Shown here: positions 7,917 to 16,320 of the stretch, piece by piece
Numbering within the stretch: position 1 is the stretch's first letter
Layout of the letters: the number at the start of each line of letters is the position of its first letter
Origin: JBFXIE01 sp050176255
Lineage (GTDB): Bacteria > Pseudomonadota > Gammaproteobacteria > Burkholderiales > Burkholderiaceae_C
Reading direction: 5' to 3' (one strand)
DNA length: 44,396 bases
NCBI RefSeq assembly: GCF_050176255.1
Contig: NZ_JBFXIE010000028.1
Made by a program: the position numbers and the translations under genes
Notes under the pieces: generated by a model
The model's input: the letters and a program-made list of their open reading frames with translations, nothing else
Told to the model about the DNA's origin: nothing
Database searches by the model: none

Positions 7917-8357
7917 ATGACCAAGTTTGTACACATCGACTTTCACCCCGAGCACCGCGGCATTGCCCGCATCGAGGGCGGCGTGAATCACCTGCGCCAG
8001 ATCGTGGCCCGCTTCGACGGCGCGCGTGGCGCGGCGTCTTTGCTGGTGGCCGCTTTGGTGTCGGCCCTGCTGGTGGCGGCCAACCAGATGGTGGACGCCT
8101 GGGGCGACGGCCACCTGGTCGCCGGATGGATGGTGCTGTGGGCGATCGCGTTTACGGCCCCGGCGCTGCTGTCCGCGCCAGCCAGGAATGCGGTGGTGGC
8201 GCTGCGCACCGCACGCCGGGCCTGGATGCAGGCACGCCAGCGAGAGGCCGACGACGAGAAGACCTGGAACGCCGCCCTGCACGATGCCCGCGTCATGGCT
8301 GACCTGAGCCGCGCCATGAACGGCATTGCCGTCGAGGACATGCGCCGCTACGCCTGA
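7917..8357 (+). CDS. Hypothetical protein with two transmembrane helices
   Basis: A 146-residue protein I do not recognise. The N-terminus (MTKFVHIDFHPEHRGIARIE) is soluble. Two hydrophobic segments follow at about residues 40-56 and 67-86, separated by a short DAWGDGH loop. The C-terminal 60 residues are Arg/Ala-rich and likely helical (ARRAWMQARQREADDEKTW). This arrangement suggests a small inner-membrane protein with both ends in the cytoplasm. It is divergent from the LysR gene and is closed by a strong terminator at 8392-8416. Confidence 0.7.
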   Translation: MTKFVHIDFHPEHRGIARIEGGVNHLRQIVARFDGARGAASLLVAALVSALLVAANQMVDAWGDGHLVAGWMVLWAIAFTAPALLSAPARNAVVALRTARRAWMQARQREADDEKTWNAALHDARVMADLSRAMNGIAVEDMRRYA

Positions 8358-8391
8358 ACCGGCGCCCGCTTGCCGGGCACCCCGGAACGCC

Positions 8392-8416
8392 AGGGCACCT
8401 TCGGGTGCCCTTTTTG
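8392..8416 (+). terminator. Rho-independent terminator
   Basis: AGGGCACC-TTCG-GGTGCCCT followed by TTTTG, 34 bp after the membrane protein gene. Confidence 0.85.
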
Positions 8417-8445
8417 TTGCGGTGCGCCCATGCTGGTCACACAAG

Positions 8446-8479
8446 AAAAAACCCCGCGCCACCGGGGGTGGCTGCGGGG
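8446..8479 (-). terminator. Rho-independent terminator of pckG
   Basis: On the minus strand the paired blocks CCCCGC and GCCACC form a long hairpin with one bulge, followed by six T residues. It lies about 60 bp after the pckG stop. Confidence 0.85.
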
Positions 8480-8536
8480 CCGGGGGCTGCGTGACCTGCG
8501 GGCGACTGATGCCGCCCGTGGTGCGCGGCGTCAGAC

Positions 8537-10438
8537 TCAGGCGGCAGCCAGACGCTTTTCCAGTGCGGCCTTGGTGGCCAGCAACTCTTGCGGCAGGTGG
8601 TAGGCCAGCTTGTCGAAGTGCTCGGCGTGCAGCTTCAGCTCTTCGGTCCAGGCGGCCTTGTCGATGCTGGTCACCGTGTTGAACTGGTCGGCGCTGAACG
8701 ACAGGCCGGTCCAGTTGATCTCGGCATATTGCGGGGCCACGCCGAACATCGTCTCCTGGCCCTGGGCCTGGCCCTCGATGCGGTCCAGCATCCACTTGAG
8801 CACGCGCATGTTGTCGCCGTAGCCGGGCCAGACAAATTTGCCGCCTTCGTCCTTGCGGAACCAGTTCACGCAAAAGACCTTGGGCAGGCTGTGGCCTGTG
8901 CTTTCGAGATTGCGCCCGATGTTCAGCCAGTGCTGGAAGTAGTCGCTCATGTTGTAGCCGCAGAACGGCAGCATGGCGAACGGGTCGCGGCGCACCACGC
9001 CCTGCGCGCCAAAGGCGGCGGCGGTGGTCTCGGAGCCCATCGTGGCGGCCATATAGACGCCTTCCGTCCAGTTGCGCGCCTCGGTCACCAGCGGCACGGT
9101 GGTGGAGCGGCGGCCGCCGAAGATGAAGGCGTCGATGGGCACGCCAGCGGGGTTGTCCCACTCGGGGTCCAGGGCCGGGTTGTTGGTGGCGGCCACGGTG
9201 AAGCGCGAGTTGGGGTGCGCGGCCTTGGCGCCGGTTTCCTTGGCGATTTGCGGCGTCCAGTCCTTGCCTTGCCAGTCGATCAGGTGGTCGGGCAGCGCGC
9301 CGCCGTGGTCTTTCTCCATGCCTTCCCACCACACGTCGCCGTCGTCGGTCAGAGCGACGTTGGTGAAGATCACGTCCTTGTCCAGGCTGCGCATGCAGTT
9401 GGGGTTGGTGTGCATGTTGGTGCCGGGAGCCACGCCAAAGTAGCCGGCTTCGGGGTTGATGGCGTACATCTTGCCGTCGGCGTGGGGCTTGATCCAGGCG
9501 ATGTCGTCACCGATGGTGGTCACCTTCCAGCCCGCAAAGCCGGCTTCGGGCGGCACCAGCATGGAGAAATTGGTCTTGCCGCAGGCGCTGGGGAAGGCGG
9601 CTGCGACGTGGTACTTCTTGCCCTGCGGGCTGGTCACGCCCAGGATGAGCATGTGCTCGGCCAGCCAGCCCGGGTTGCCAGCGGGTTCCTGCGAGGCCGC
9701 GCGGCCCATGGTGGAGGCGATGCGCAGCGCCAGGCATTTCTTGCCCAGCAGCGCGTTGCCGCCGTAGCCCGAGCCGTAGGACCAGATCTCGCGCGTCTCG
9801 GGGTAGTGGACGATGTACTTGACCTTGGGGTTGCAGGGCCAGCTGGTGGCATCCTTCTCGCCGGGCTGCAGCGGCGCGCCCACGGTGTGCATGCAGGGCA
9901 CGAAATCGCCGTCGGTGCCCAGCACGTCGTACACGGCCTTGCCCATGCGGGTCATCAGCTTCTGGTTCACGGCCACGTAGGCGCTGTCTGTCAGCTCCAC
10001 GCCGATGTGGGCAATGTGGCTGCCCAGCGGGCCCATGCTGAAGGGCACCACGTACATGGTGCGCCCGCGCATGCAGCCGTCAAACAGCGGCTGCAGGGTG
10101 GCGCGCATCTCGGCAGGGGCCATCCAGTTGTTGGTCGGGCCTGCGTCTTCCTGCTTCTCGGAGCAGATGTAGGTGCGGTCTTCCACGCGGGCCACGTCCG
10201 ACGGGTCGGACCAGGCCAGAAAGCTGCCCGGGCGCTTGGCGGGGTTGAGTTTCTTGAAAGTGCCGGCATCGACCAACTGCTGGCACAGGCGGTCGTACTC
10301 TTGCTGCGAGCCGTCGCACCAGTAGATGCTGTCGGGCTTGCATAGAGCAGCCATCTCGGCCACCCAGGCGATCAGCCGGGCGTTTTTGACGTAAGCGGGC
10401 GCCTGAATGTTCAGGCCTTGCATGGTGGGTGCGTTCAT
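8537..10438 (-). CDS. pckG: Phosphoenolpyruvate carboxykinase (GTP)
   Basis: A 633-residue GTP-dependent PEPCK that interconverts oxaloacetate and PEP, the entry to gluconeogenesis. Hallmarks include the kinase-1 P-loop FPSACGKTNFSML, kinase-2 GDDIAWIK, the PEPCK motif FIFGGRRSTTVPLV, and CDGSQQEYDRL near the N-terminus. The frame is open for 56 more codons, but homology begins at MNAPTMQGLNIQAP, so the ATG at 10438 was taken; no strong ribosome-binding site precedes it and the ATG 12 nt downstream is possible. In this window it would recover carbon from organic acids degraded through acetyl-CoA or propionyl-CoA. Confidence 0.96.
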   Translation of the reverse strand: MNAPTMQGLNIQAPAYVKNARLIAWVAEMAALCKPDSIYWCDGSQQEYDRLCQQLVDAGTFKKLNPAKRPGSFLAWSDPSDVARVEDRTYICSEKQEDAGPTNNWMAPAEMRATLQPLFDGCMRGRTMYVVPFSMGPLGSHIAHIGVELTDSAYVAVNQKLMTRMGKAVYDVLGTDGDFVPCMHTVGAPLQPGEKDATSWPCNPKVKYIVHYPETREIWSYGSGYGGNALLGKKCLALRIASTMGRAASQEPAGNPGWLAEHMLILGVTSPQGKKYHVAAAFPSACGKTNFSMLVPPEAGFAGWKVTTIGDDIAWIKPHADGKMYAINPEAGYFGVAPGTNMHTNPNCMRSLDKDVIFTNVALTDDGDVWWEGMEKDHGGALPDHLIDWQGKDWTPQIAKETGAKAAHPNSRFTVAATNNPALDPEWDNPAGVPIDAFIFGGRRSTTVPLVTEARNWTEGVYMAATMGSETTAAAFGAQGVVRRDPFAMLPFCGYNMSDYFQHWLNIGRNLESTGHSLPKVFCVNWFRKDEGGKFVWPGYGDNMRVLKWMLDRIEGQAQGQETMFGVAPQYAEINWTGLSFSADQFNTVTSIDKAAWTEELKLHAEHFDKLAYHLPQELLATKAALEKRLAAA

Positions 10439-10742
10439 CGGAGGGTGCTTTGAAGTTGAAAACAGTCTTTTGAAAGGAGGCGAGCCGGTGCGCAGCGCAA
10501 CGCGTCTGCGCGGCAAAAGGCTGCCTTGCCTTTGAAAAAACCGCTGGAATGGCGCTGGTCGGGGCTGGCTGCTGGCGCTGCAGGCAGCAGCCGGGCTGAC
10601 CGACAAGGATGACGATTCTATGAAGATGCCCCCGGTTTGTCTTTCCGTCAGGGTGCAAAATCATGCAAAAGACGCATGGGGTTATGCCAGATTAGTGGCG
10701 GTCTGTGCGGCCGCTGTCGCGGCGGTTGCTTCTGGCTTGCCC
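10439..10742. other. Intergenic region upstream of pckG
   Basis: About 300 bp with no supported gene. It must hold the pckG promoter, but I see no convincing -35/-10 pair. The open frame that enters from pckG is GC-biased and not conserved in appearance. Confidence 0.5.
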
Positions 10743-10772
10743 AAAAAACAAGCCCCGCCGGGGCGGGGCTTG
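10743..10772 (-). terminator. Rho-independent terminator
   Basis: On the minus strand the hairpin CAAGCCCCG/CGGGGCTTG is followed by TTTTTT. It lies about 46 bp after the small membrane protein gene. Confidence 0.85.
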
Positions 10773-10817
10773 CAGGCCATGCTGCACATGCCAGAGGGCG
10801 CCAGCGCGCTGTCGTGA

Positions 10818-10979
10818 TCAGGCCATGTGCACGGCAATGAAGGCCAGCAGAAACATCATGGCTGCGCCCACCGCCGGAATCACCACGGGGATCAGGTGCA
10901 CCACGGACTCGGCGGCGTCGGTGGCCTGGGCGGCCTCGACTTCGGCGGCGTTGGGGGCAAGGTGGTGGTCATGGGCCAT
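10818..10979 (-). CDS. Small single-helix membrane protein (53 aa)
   Basis: A 53-residue protein I do not recognise. The N-terminus is polar and His-rich (MAHDHHLAP), followed by an acidic Ala-rich stretch and one hydrophobic helix, VVIPAVGAAMMFLLAFIAV, ending HMA. The ATG at 10979 is preceded by CAGGAGACCCACCTC, a good ribosome-binding site at 9 nt spacing; the longer frame to 11036 lacks one. The dedicated terminator and good translation signal support a real gene. It may be a small inner-membrane or respiratory-complex accessory peptide, but no function can be assigned. Confidence 0.65.
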   Translation of the reverse strand: MAHDHHLAPNAAEVEAAQATDAAESVVHLIPVVIPAVGAAMMFLLAFIAVHMA

Positions 10980-11097
10980 GAGGTGGGTCTCCTGTGGTGT
11001 GGGGCTCAAGTGTGGGTCTGAAGGCGGTTGCGCCAAAGTCTAGCCATGTCGGCCGCGGCGCGGGCATGGGCCTTACCCGCATCGCAGAAGGCGCCGA

Positions 11098-12297
11098 TCA
11101 GCGCAGTTGCGCCTGCATCTGCGCGGCGTGCAGCATGTCCAGCACCTGCTGCACATGCGCCTGGCCACGGGTTTGCAGCACCAGCTCGATCTCCACGTTC
11201 TGTGCCGCCAGCAGGGTAAAGGCGCGCTGGTGGTGCACCTCTTCGATGTTGGCGCCCGCCTCGGCCACGATGGCCGTGATGCGCGCCAGTATGCCGGGCA
11301 CATCGCGTGCGCTGACCGTGATGCGCGCCAGCCGGCCCGAGCGCACCATGCCGCGCTCGATGATGGCCGCGAGCAGCAGCGGGTCAATGTTGCCGCCACT
11401 GAGCACCAGCCCCACCTTTTTGCCGGCAAAGCGCCCGGGGTGGCGCACCAGCGCCGCCAGCCCGGCGGCGCCCGCGCCCTCGACCAGGGTTTTTTCAATC
11501 TCCAGCAGCATCAGCACCGCCTGCTCGATGTCGCCCTCATCGACCAGCAGCAGGTCGTCCACCAGGCGGGCAATGATCTGCCGCGTCATCTGCCCCGGCT
11601 GCCCCACGGCAATGCCCTCGGCAATCGATGACGTGCCCTGCGCGTGGTGCGTGCCCTTGATGGCATTGACCATTGCCGGAAACCGCGTCGTCTGCACGCC
11701 CACGATTTCGATGCCCGGCTTGATGGCGCGCGCCGCCGTGGCCATGCCCGCCAGCAGTCCGCCGCCGCCCACCGACACCACCAGCGCATCCAGGTCGGGC
11801 TGGGCGGCCAGCATCTCCAGCACCAGCGTGCCCTGGCCGGCGGCCACGGCCTCGTCGTCATACGGGTGCACAAAGGTCAGGCCCTGCGCATCGGCCAGCT
11901 GGTAGGCGTGCGCGCGGGCTTCTTCCAGCGTGTCGCCGTGCAGCACCACCTCTGCGCCAAAGCCGCGGGTGCGCTCCACCTTTACCGCGGGGGCAAAGCG
12001 CGGCATGACGATCACCGCGCGCAGGCCCAGGCGCTGCGCGTGGTAGGCCACGCCCTGGGCATGGTTGCCCGCGCTCATGGCGACCACGCCGCGCGCGCGC
12101 TCTTGCGGCGTCAGCAGGCTCAGCTTGTTGCAGGCGCCGCGCTCTTTGAACGAGGCGGTGAACTGCAGGTTCTCAAACTTGAGGAACACCTGCGCGCCCA
12201 CGATCTGCGACAGCGTGCGCGACTCCAGGCAGGGCGTGTGCAGCAACTGACCGTGCAGGCGATCGGCGGCTTGCTGGATGTCTTGAAAAGTGAGCAT
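11098..12297 (-). CDS. ilvA: Threonine ammonia-lyase (PLP-dependent) with C-terminal ACT domain
   Basis: A 399-residue fold-type II PLP enzyme that deaminates threonine to 2-oxobutanoate, the first step toward isoleucine. The PLP lysine lies in FTASFKERGACNK, the phosphate-binding glycine loop is SVGGGGLLAG, and SAGNHAQGVA is the substrate loop. A single C-terminal ACT-like domain of about 75 residues (RITVSARDVPGILARITAIV) matches the one-ACT subclass, in contrast to the two regulatory domains of E. coli IlvA; a catabolic TdcB-like role is possible. The start at 12297 is at the edge of a repeat-rich intergenic region. Confidence 0.93.
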   Translation of the reverse strand: MLTFQDIQQAADRLHGQLLHTPCLESRTLSQIVGAQVFLKFENLQFTASFKERGACNKLSLLTPQERARGVVAMSAGNHAQGVAYHAQRLGLRAVIVMPRFAPAVKVERTRGFGAEVVLHGDTLEEARAHAYQLADAQGLTFVHPYDDEAVAAGQGTLVLEMLAAQPDLDALVVSVGGGGLLAGMATAARAIKPGIEIVGVQTTRFPAMVNAIKGTHHAQGTSSIAEGIAVGQPGQMTRQIIARLVDDLLLVDEGDIEQAVLMLLEIEKTLVEGAGAAGLAALVRHPGRFAGKKVGLVLSGGNIDPLLLAAIIERGMVRSGRLARITVSARDVPGILARITAIVAEAGANIEEVHHQRAFTLLAAQNVEIELVLQTRGQAHVQQVLDMLHAAQMQAQLR

Positions 12298-12340
12298 GCC
12301 GCATTGTGGCGCAGCGCGATCGGGACTGCGTTGCTACTGT

Positions 12341-12390
12341 AAACATAGCTGTCAGCGCTTTATTGATAAGGGCTGGAGGCGGTTTTTATT
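12341..12390 (-). repeat. Dispersed AGCGCTAGCAGCTAT repeat, copy 2
   Basis: Reverse complement of AACATAGCTGTCAGCGCTTT followed by ATTGATAAGGGCTGGAGG, upstream of ilvA. A degenerate relative (TCAAGCGCCAAATGCTATT) follows at about 12500-12520, and between them lies a possible hairpin (GCTGCAAATGCCTGCAGC). Confidence 0.6.
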
Positions 12391-12535
12391 GTGATTTTCT
12401 GCCTGCAGACGTCTGTCGATACGCTTTGGCGCGCCCGCCAAGTGCTGCAAATGCCTGCAGCACCCAAAAAATGGGGCTTTTTTAGCACCTGGCCCCATTA
12501 AATCAAGCGCCAAATGCTATTAATAAAGTAGCAAA

Positions 12536-13189
12536 TCAGCGCAACACGCGGCAATTGCCGAACTCGCAGCGAACGGCCAGCGCGTCGCCGTTGCTGCAAG
12601 GCACGGTGTAAGTCTCAAAGCCTGGCCCCTTGGCCGCCAGCGTGGCCACCGGCTGGGCGTGGCAGGCCTGCGCGCGCGCCAGGCGCTCGGCGCTGAAGGC
12701 GTCGGCACCGACAGGCCGCGTTGCGGCTGGCGGCGCGGCATACCCGTGCGGCAAGGTTTGGGGCGCATAGGCAGCGGTGGCCGGCGGCGCGAGCCGGTGG
12801 CCCAAGCCCGCCATGCACTGCGCAACCAGCTGGCGCCGCCGCTCCAGTGCCTGCAGCCCCTGGGACGCGCCAGCCATCGCACCGCCCGCCAGCGCCCAGT
12901 CGCGCACGCCGGTGTCGCTGCGCGCCAGCCCCCACGCCAGAAAGCCCGCCACCAGAGCGCCCTGCACCACGGCGTCCAGCGCCTCGGTCAGCACGCCCAC
13001 CTGCTGGGCGCGACTGCGGCAGGCCTGCAGGTCGGCGTCGTAGCGGGCGCGGGCGTCTGCGGCGGGGGGTGATTCGGTCGCTGACGAAGGGGTCGGGTTC
13101 GGTGCAGCGCAGCCGCACAGTGCCAGGCAGACGGCCAGCGCTGCTGCCGTGGGGCGTGCGGCGGTCAGTTGGTGCTCAGGCTGTCGCAT
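12536..13189 (-). CDS. Putative lipoprotein, function unknown
   Basis: A 217-residue protein with an N-terminal signal sequence and a lipobox (ALCGC, cysteine near residue 27), so probably an outer-membrane or periplasmic lipoprotein. After a Pro/Ser-rich spacer comes DADLQACRSRAQQVG, then a Gly/Ala-rich hydrophobic stretch (VVQGALVAGFLAWGLARSD, then GGAMAGASQG) resembling a glycine zipper, and a Pro/Ala-rich tail ending in a Cys-containing segment (VPCSNGDALAVRCEFGNCRV). Four further cysteines in the tail may form disulfides. It ends in the ilvA-proximal repeat region. I cannot assign a function. Confidence 0.7.
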   Translation of the reverse strand: MRQPEHQLTAARPTAAALAVCLALCGCAAPNPTPSSATESPPAADARARYDADLQACRSRAQQVGVLTEALDAVVQGALVAGFLAWGLARSDTGVRDWALAGGAMAGASQGLQALERRRQLVAQCMAGLGHRLAPPATAAYAPQTLPHGYAAPPAATRPVGADAFSAERLARAQACHAQPVATLAAKGPGFETYTVPCSNGDALAVRCEFGNCRVLR

Positions 13190-13237
13190 GGGGCCATGTC
13201 CATTCCATTGCGATGACTGGACGCGGGCGCCTGGCCC

Positions 13238-14272
<1,035 letters not shown>

Positions 14273-14377
14273 GGGGGCGATTGTAGGAAGCCGGGGCCAG
14301 CCCCGGTGGCAGGCGCACAATAACGGGCTTTGCGCCATGTCCGGGCGATCCGCATGACCGCGTTTCATCGGCAGAAA

Positions 14378-14420
14378 GCGTATCCAGCGTCTATTGAATA
14401 AGCGCCAGCAGCTATCCAAA
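14378..14420 (+). repeat. Dispersed AGCGCTAGCAGCTAT repeat, copy 3
   Basis: TATCCAGCGTCTATTGAATAAGCGCCAGCAGCTATCC in two blocks, directly before the recQ ribosome-binding site. The repeat stays open in frame with recQ and falsely lengthens its reading frame. Confidence 0.6.
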
Positions 14421-14435
14421 AGAGAGTCATCCAGC

Positions 14436-16307
14436 TTGTCCCCCGCCCATTTCGTCCTGCACGATGTCTTTGGCTACGAGCAGTTCCGTGGCCCGCAGCA
14501 GGCCATCGTTGACCATGTGATCGACGGCGGCGATGCGCTGGTGCTGATGCCCACGGGCGGCGGCAAAAGCCTGTGCTACCAGGTGCCGGCCATCGTTCGG
14601 CGCGATGCGGGGCGGGGTGTGACGGTGGTGGTCTCGCCGCTGATTGCGTTGATGCACGACCAGGTGGGCGCGTTGCACGAGGCGGGGGTGGATGCGGCGT
14701 TTCTCAACTCCACGCTCGACTGGCAGCAGACGCTGGACGTCGAGCGGCGCCTGGCGCGTGGTGAGATCACGCTGCTGTACGCCGCGCCCGAGCGCGTGAC
14801 GACCGAGCGCTTTCTGGGCCTGCTCGACGACCTGCATGCGCGCGGGCAGCTGAGCCTGTTTGCCATCGACGAGGCGCATTGCGTGAGCCAGTGGGGCCAC
14901 GACTTTCGGCCCGAGTACCGCCAGCTGACGGTGCTGCACCAGCGCTACGCCGGCGTGCCGCGCATTGCGCTGACGGCCACGGCCGATGCGCTCACGCGCG
15001 CCGACATCGTCGAGCGCCTGCAGTTGCAAGACGCCCGGCAGTTCGTCAGCAGCTTTGACCGGCCCAACATCCGCTACCGCATCGAGGAAAAAAAGGATGC
15101 CACCACGCAGTTGCTGCGCTTCATCGAGCGCGAGCACCCGGAGGATGCGGGCGTGGTGTATTGCCAGTCGCGCAAGCGCGTGGAGGAGCTGGCCGACACG
15201 CTGTGCCAGGCTGGCCTGAATGCGCTGCCCTACCACGCGGGCCTGCCACCCGAGGTGCGCCAGCGCCACCAGGACCGTTTTTTGCGCGAGGACGGCATCG
15301 TGATGGTGGCGACCATTGCGTTTGGCATGGGCATCGACAAGCCGGACGTGCGCTTTGTCGCCCATGTGGACATGCCCAAGAACATCGAGGGCTACTACCA
15401 GGAAACGGGCCGCGCCGGCCGTGATGGTCTGCCCGCCGACGCCTGGATGGCCTATGGCCTGCAGGACGTGGTGAACCAGCGCCGCATGATCGACGAGAGC
15501 CCCGCGGCCGAGGATTTCAAGGCCGTGATGCGCGGCAAGCTGGATGCGCTGCTGGGCCTGGCCGAGGCCACCGACTGCCGGCGCGTGCGGCTGCTGGCGT
15601 ACTTTGGCGAGGCCTCACAACCCTGCGGAAATTGTGACAACTGCCTGAATCCGCCCGCGGTGTGGGACGGCACCGACGCCGCGCGCAAGCTGCTATCGAC
15701 CATCTATCGCGTGCACGAGGCCAGTAGGCTGACTTTCGGCACGGGCCACATCCTGGACATCGTGCGCGGCAAGGTGACGGACAAGGTCACGCAGTTCGGC
15801 CATGAAAAGCTGTCCACCTTTGGCCTGGGCAAGGATTACACCGAGGCGCAATTGCGCGGCGTGCTGCGCCAGCTGCTGGCTGCTGGCGCCGTGGGCCTGC
15901 ACAAGGTAGCGACGGAGGGCGGGCACAGTTTTGACACGCTGGCGCTGACGGCTGGCTCGCGCCCCGTGCTGCGTGGCGAGCAGCGCGTGCTGCTGCGCGA
16001 GGCCACGGCAGCGGCTGCAGCCAGAAAGTCGCGCCGCACCAGCGCGCCGCCCGCGGCCGCCGCCAGCCTGGGGCAGCAGGCGCAGGTGCGCTTCATCAAC
16101 CTGAAGGCCTGGCGCGCCGAGGTGGCGCGAGAGCACAACCTTCCGGCTTATGTGATCTTTCACGACGCCACGCTGGCGGCGATTGCCGAGCGCGCCCCGG
16201 CCACACTGCAAGACCTGCAGGGCATCAGCGGCATGGGAGCGAAGAAGCTGCAGGCCTACGGCGAAGAGGTGCTGCGGGTGTGCGGCGCAGGGGCGCCGGG
16301 CGCTTAG
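14436..16307 (+). CDS. recQ: ATP-dependent DNA helicase RecQ
   Basis: A 623-residue 3'-5' superfamily 2 helicase for recombination and stalled-fork repair. It has Walker A (MPTGGGKSLCYQ), the DEAH box (AIDEAHCVSQWGHDFR), motif VI (QETGRAGRDG), the RecQ-C-terminal zinc site (CRRVRLLAYF, then CGNCDNC) and a C-terminal HRDC domain (about the last 80 residues). The start is probably TTG at 14436, with AGAGAG 10 nt upstream; no ATG lies between the upstream stop and the conserved FGYEQFRGPQ. An earlier TTG at 14394 sits inside a dispersed repeat and is less likely. It converges with the EAL protein gene across a 13-bp gap. Confidence 0.95.
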   Translation: MSPAHFVLHDVFGYEQFRGPQQAIVDHVIDGGDALVLMPTGGGKSLCYQVPAIVRRDAGRGVTVVVSPLIALMHDQVGALHEAGVDAAFLNSTLDWQQTLDVERRLARGEITLLYAAPERVTTERFLGLLDDLHARGQLSLFAIDEAHCVSQWGHDFRPEYRQLTVLHQRYAGVPRIALTATADALTRADIVERLQLQDARQFVSSFDRPNIRYRIEEKKDATTQLLRFIEREHPEDAGVVYCQSRKRVEELADTLCQAGLNALPYHAGLPPEVRQRHQDRFLREDGIVMVATIAFGMGIDKPDVRFVAHVDMPKNIEGYYQETGRAGRDGLPADAWMAYGLQDVVNQRRMIDESPAAEDFKAVMRGKLDALLGLAEATDCRRVRLLAYFGEASQPCGNCDNCLNPPAVWDGTDAARKLLSTIYRVHEASRLTFGTGHILDIVRGKVTDKVTQFGHEKLSTFGLGKDYTEAQLRGVLRQLLAAGAVGLHKVATEGGHSFDTLALTAGSRPVLRGEQRVLLREATAAAAARKSRRTSAPPAAAASLGQQAQVRFINLKAWRAEVAREHNLPAYVIFHDATLAAIAERAPATLQDLQGISGMGAKKLQAYGEEVLRVCGAGAPGA

Positions 16308-16320
16308 TGCGGCCGGGCTA

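Noticed and set aside
8588..10345. 585-codon plus-strand frame opposite pckG
   Set aside because: An antisense shadow of a strongly conserved gene in high-GC DNA; its protein is His/Gly/Ala-rich with no recognisable motif.
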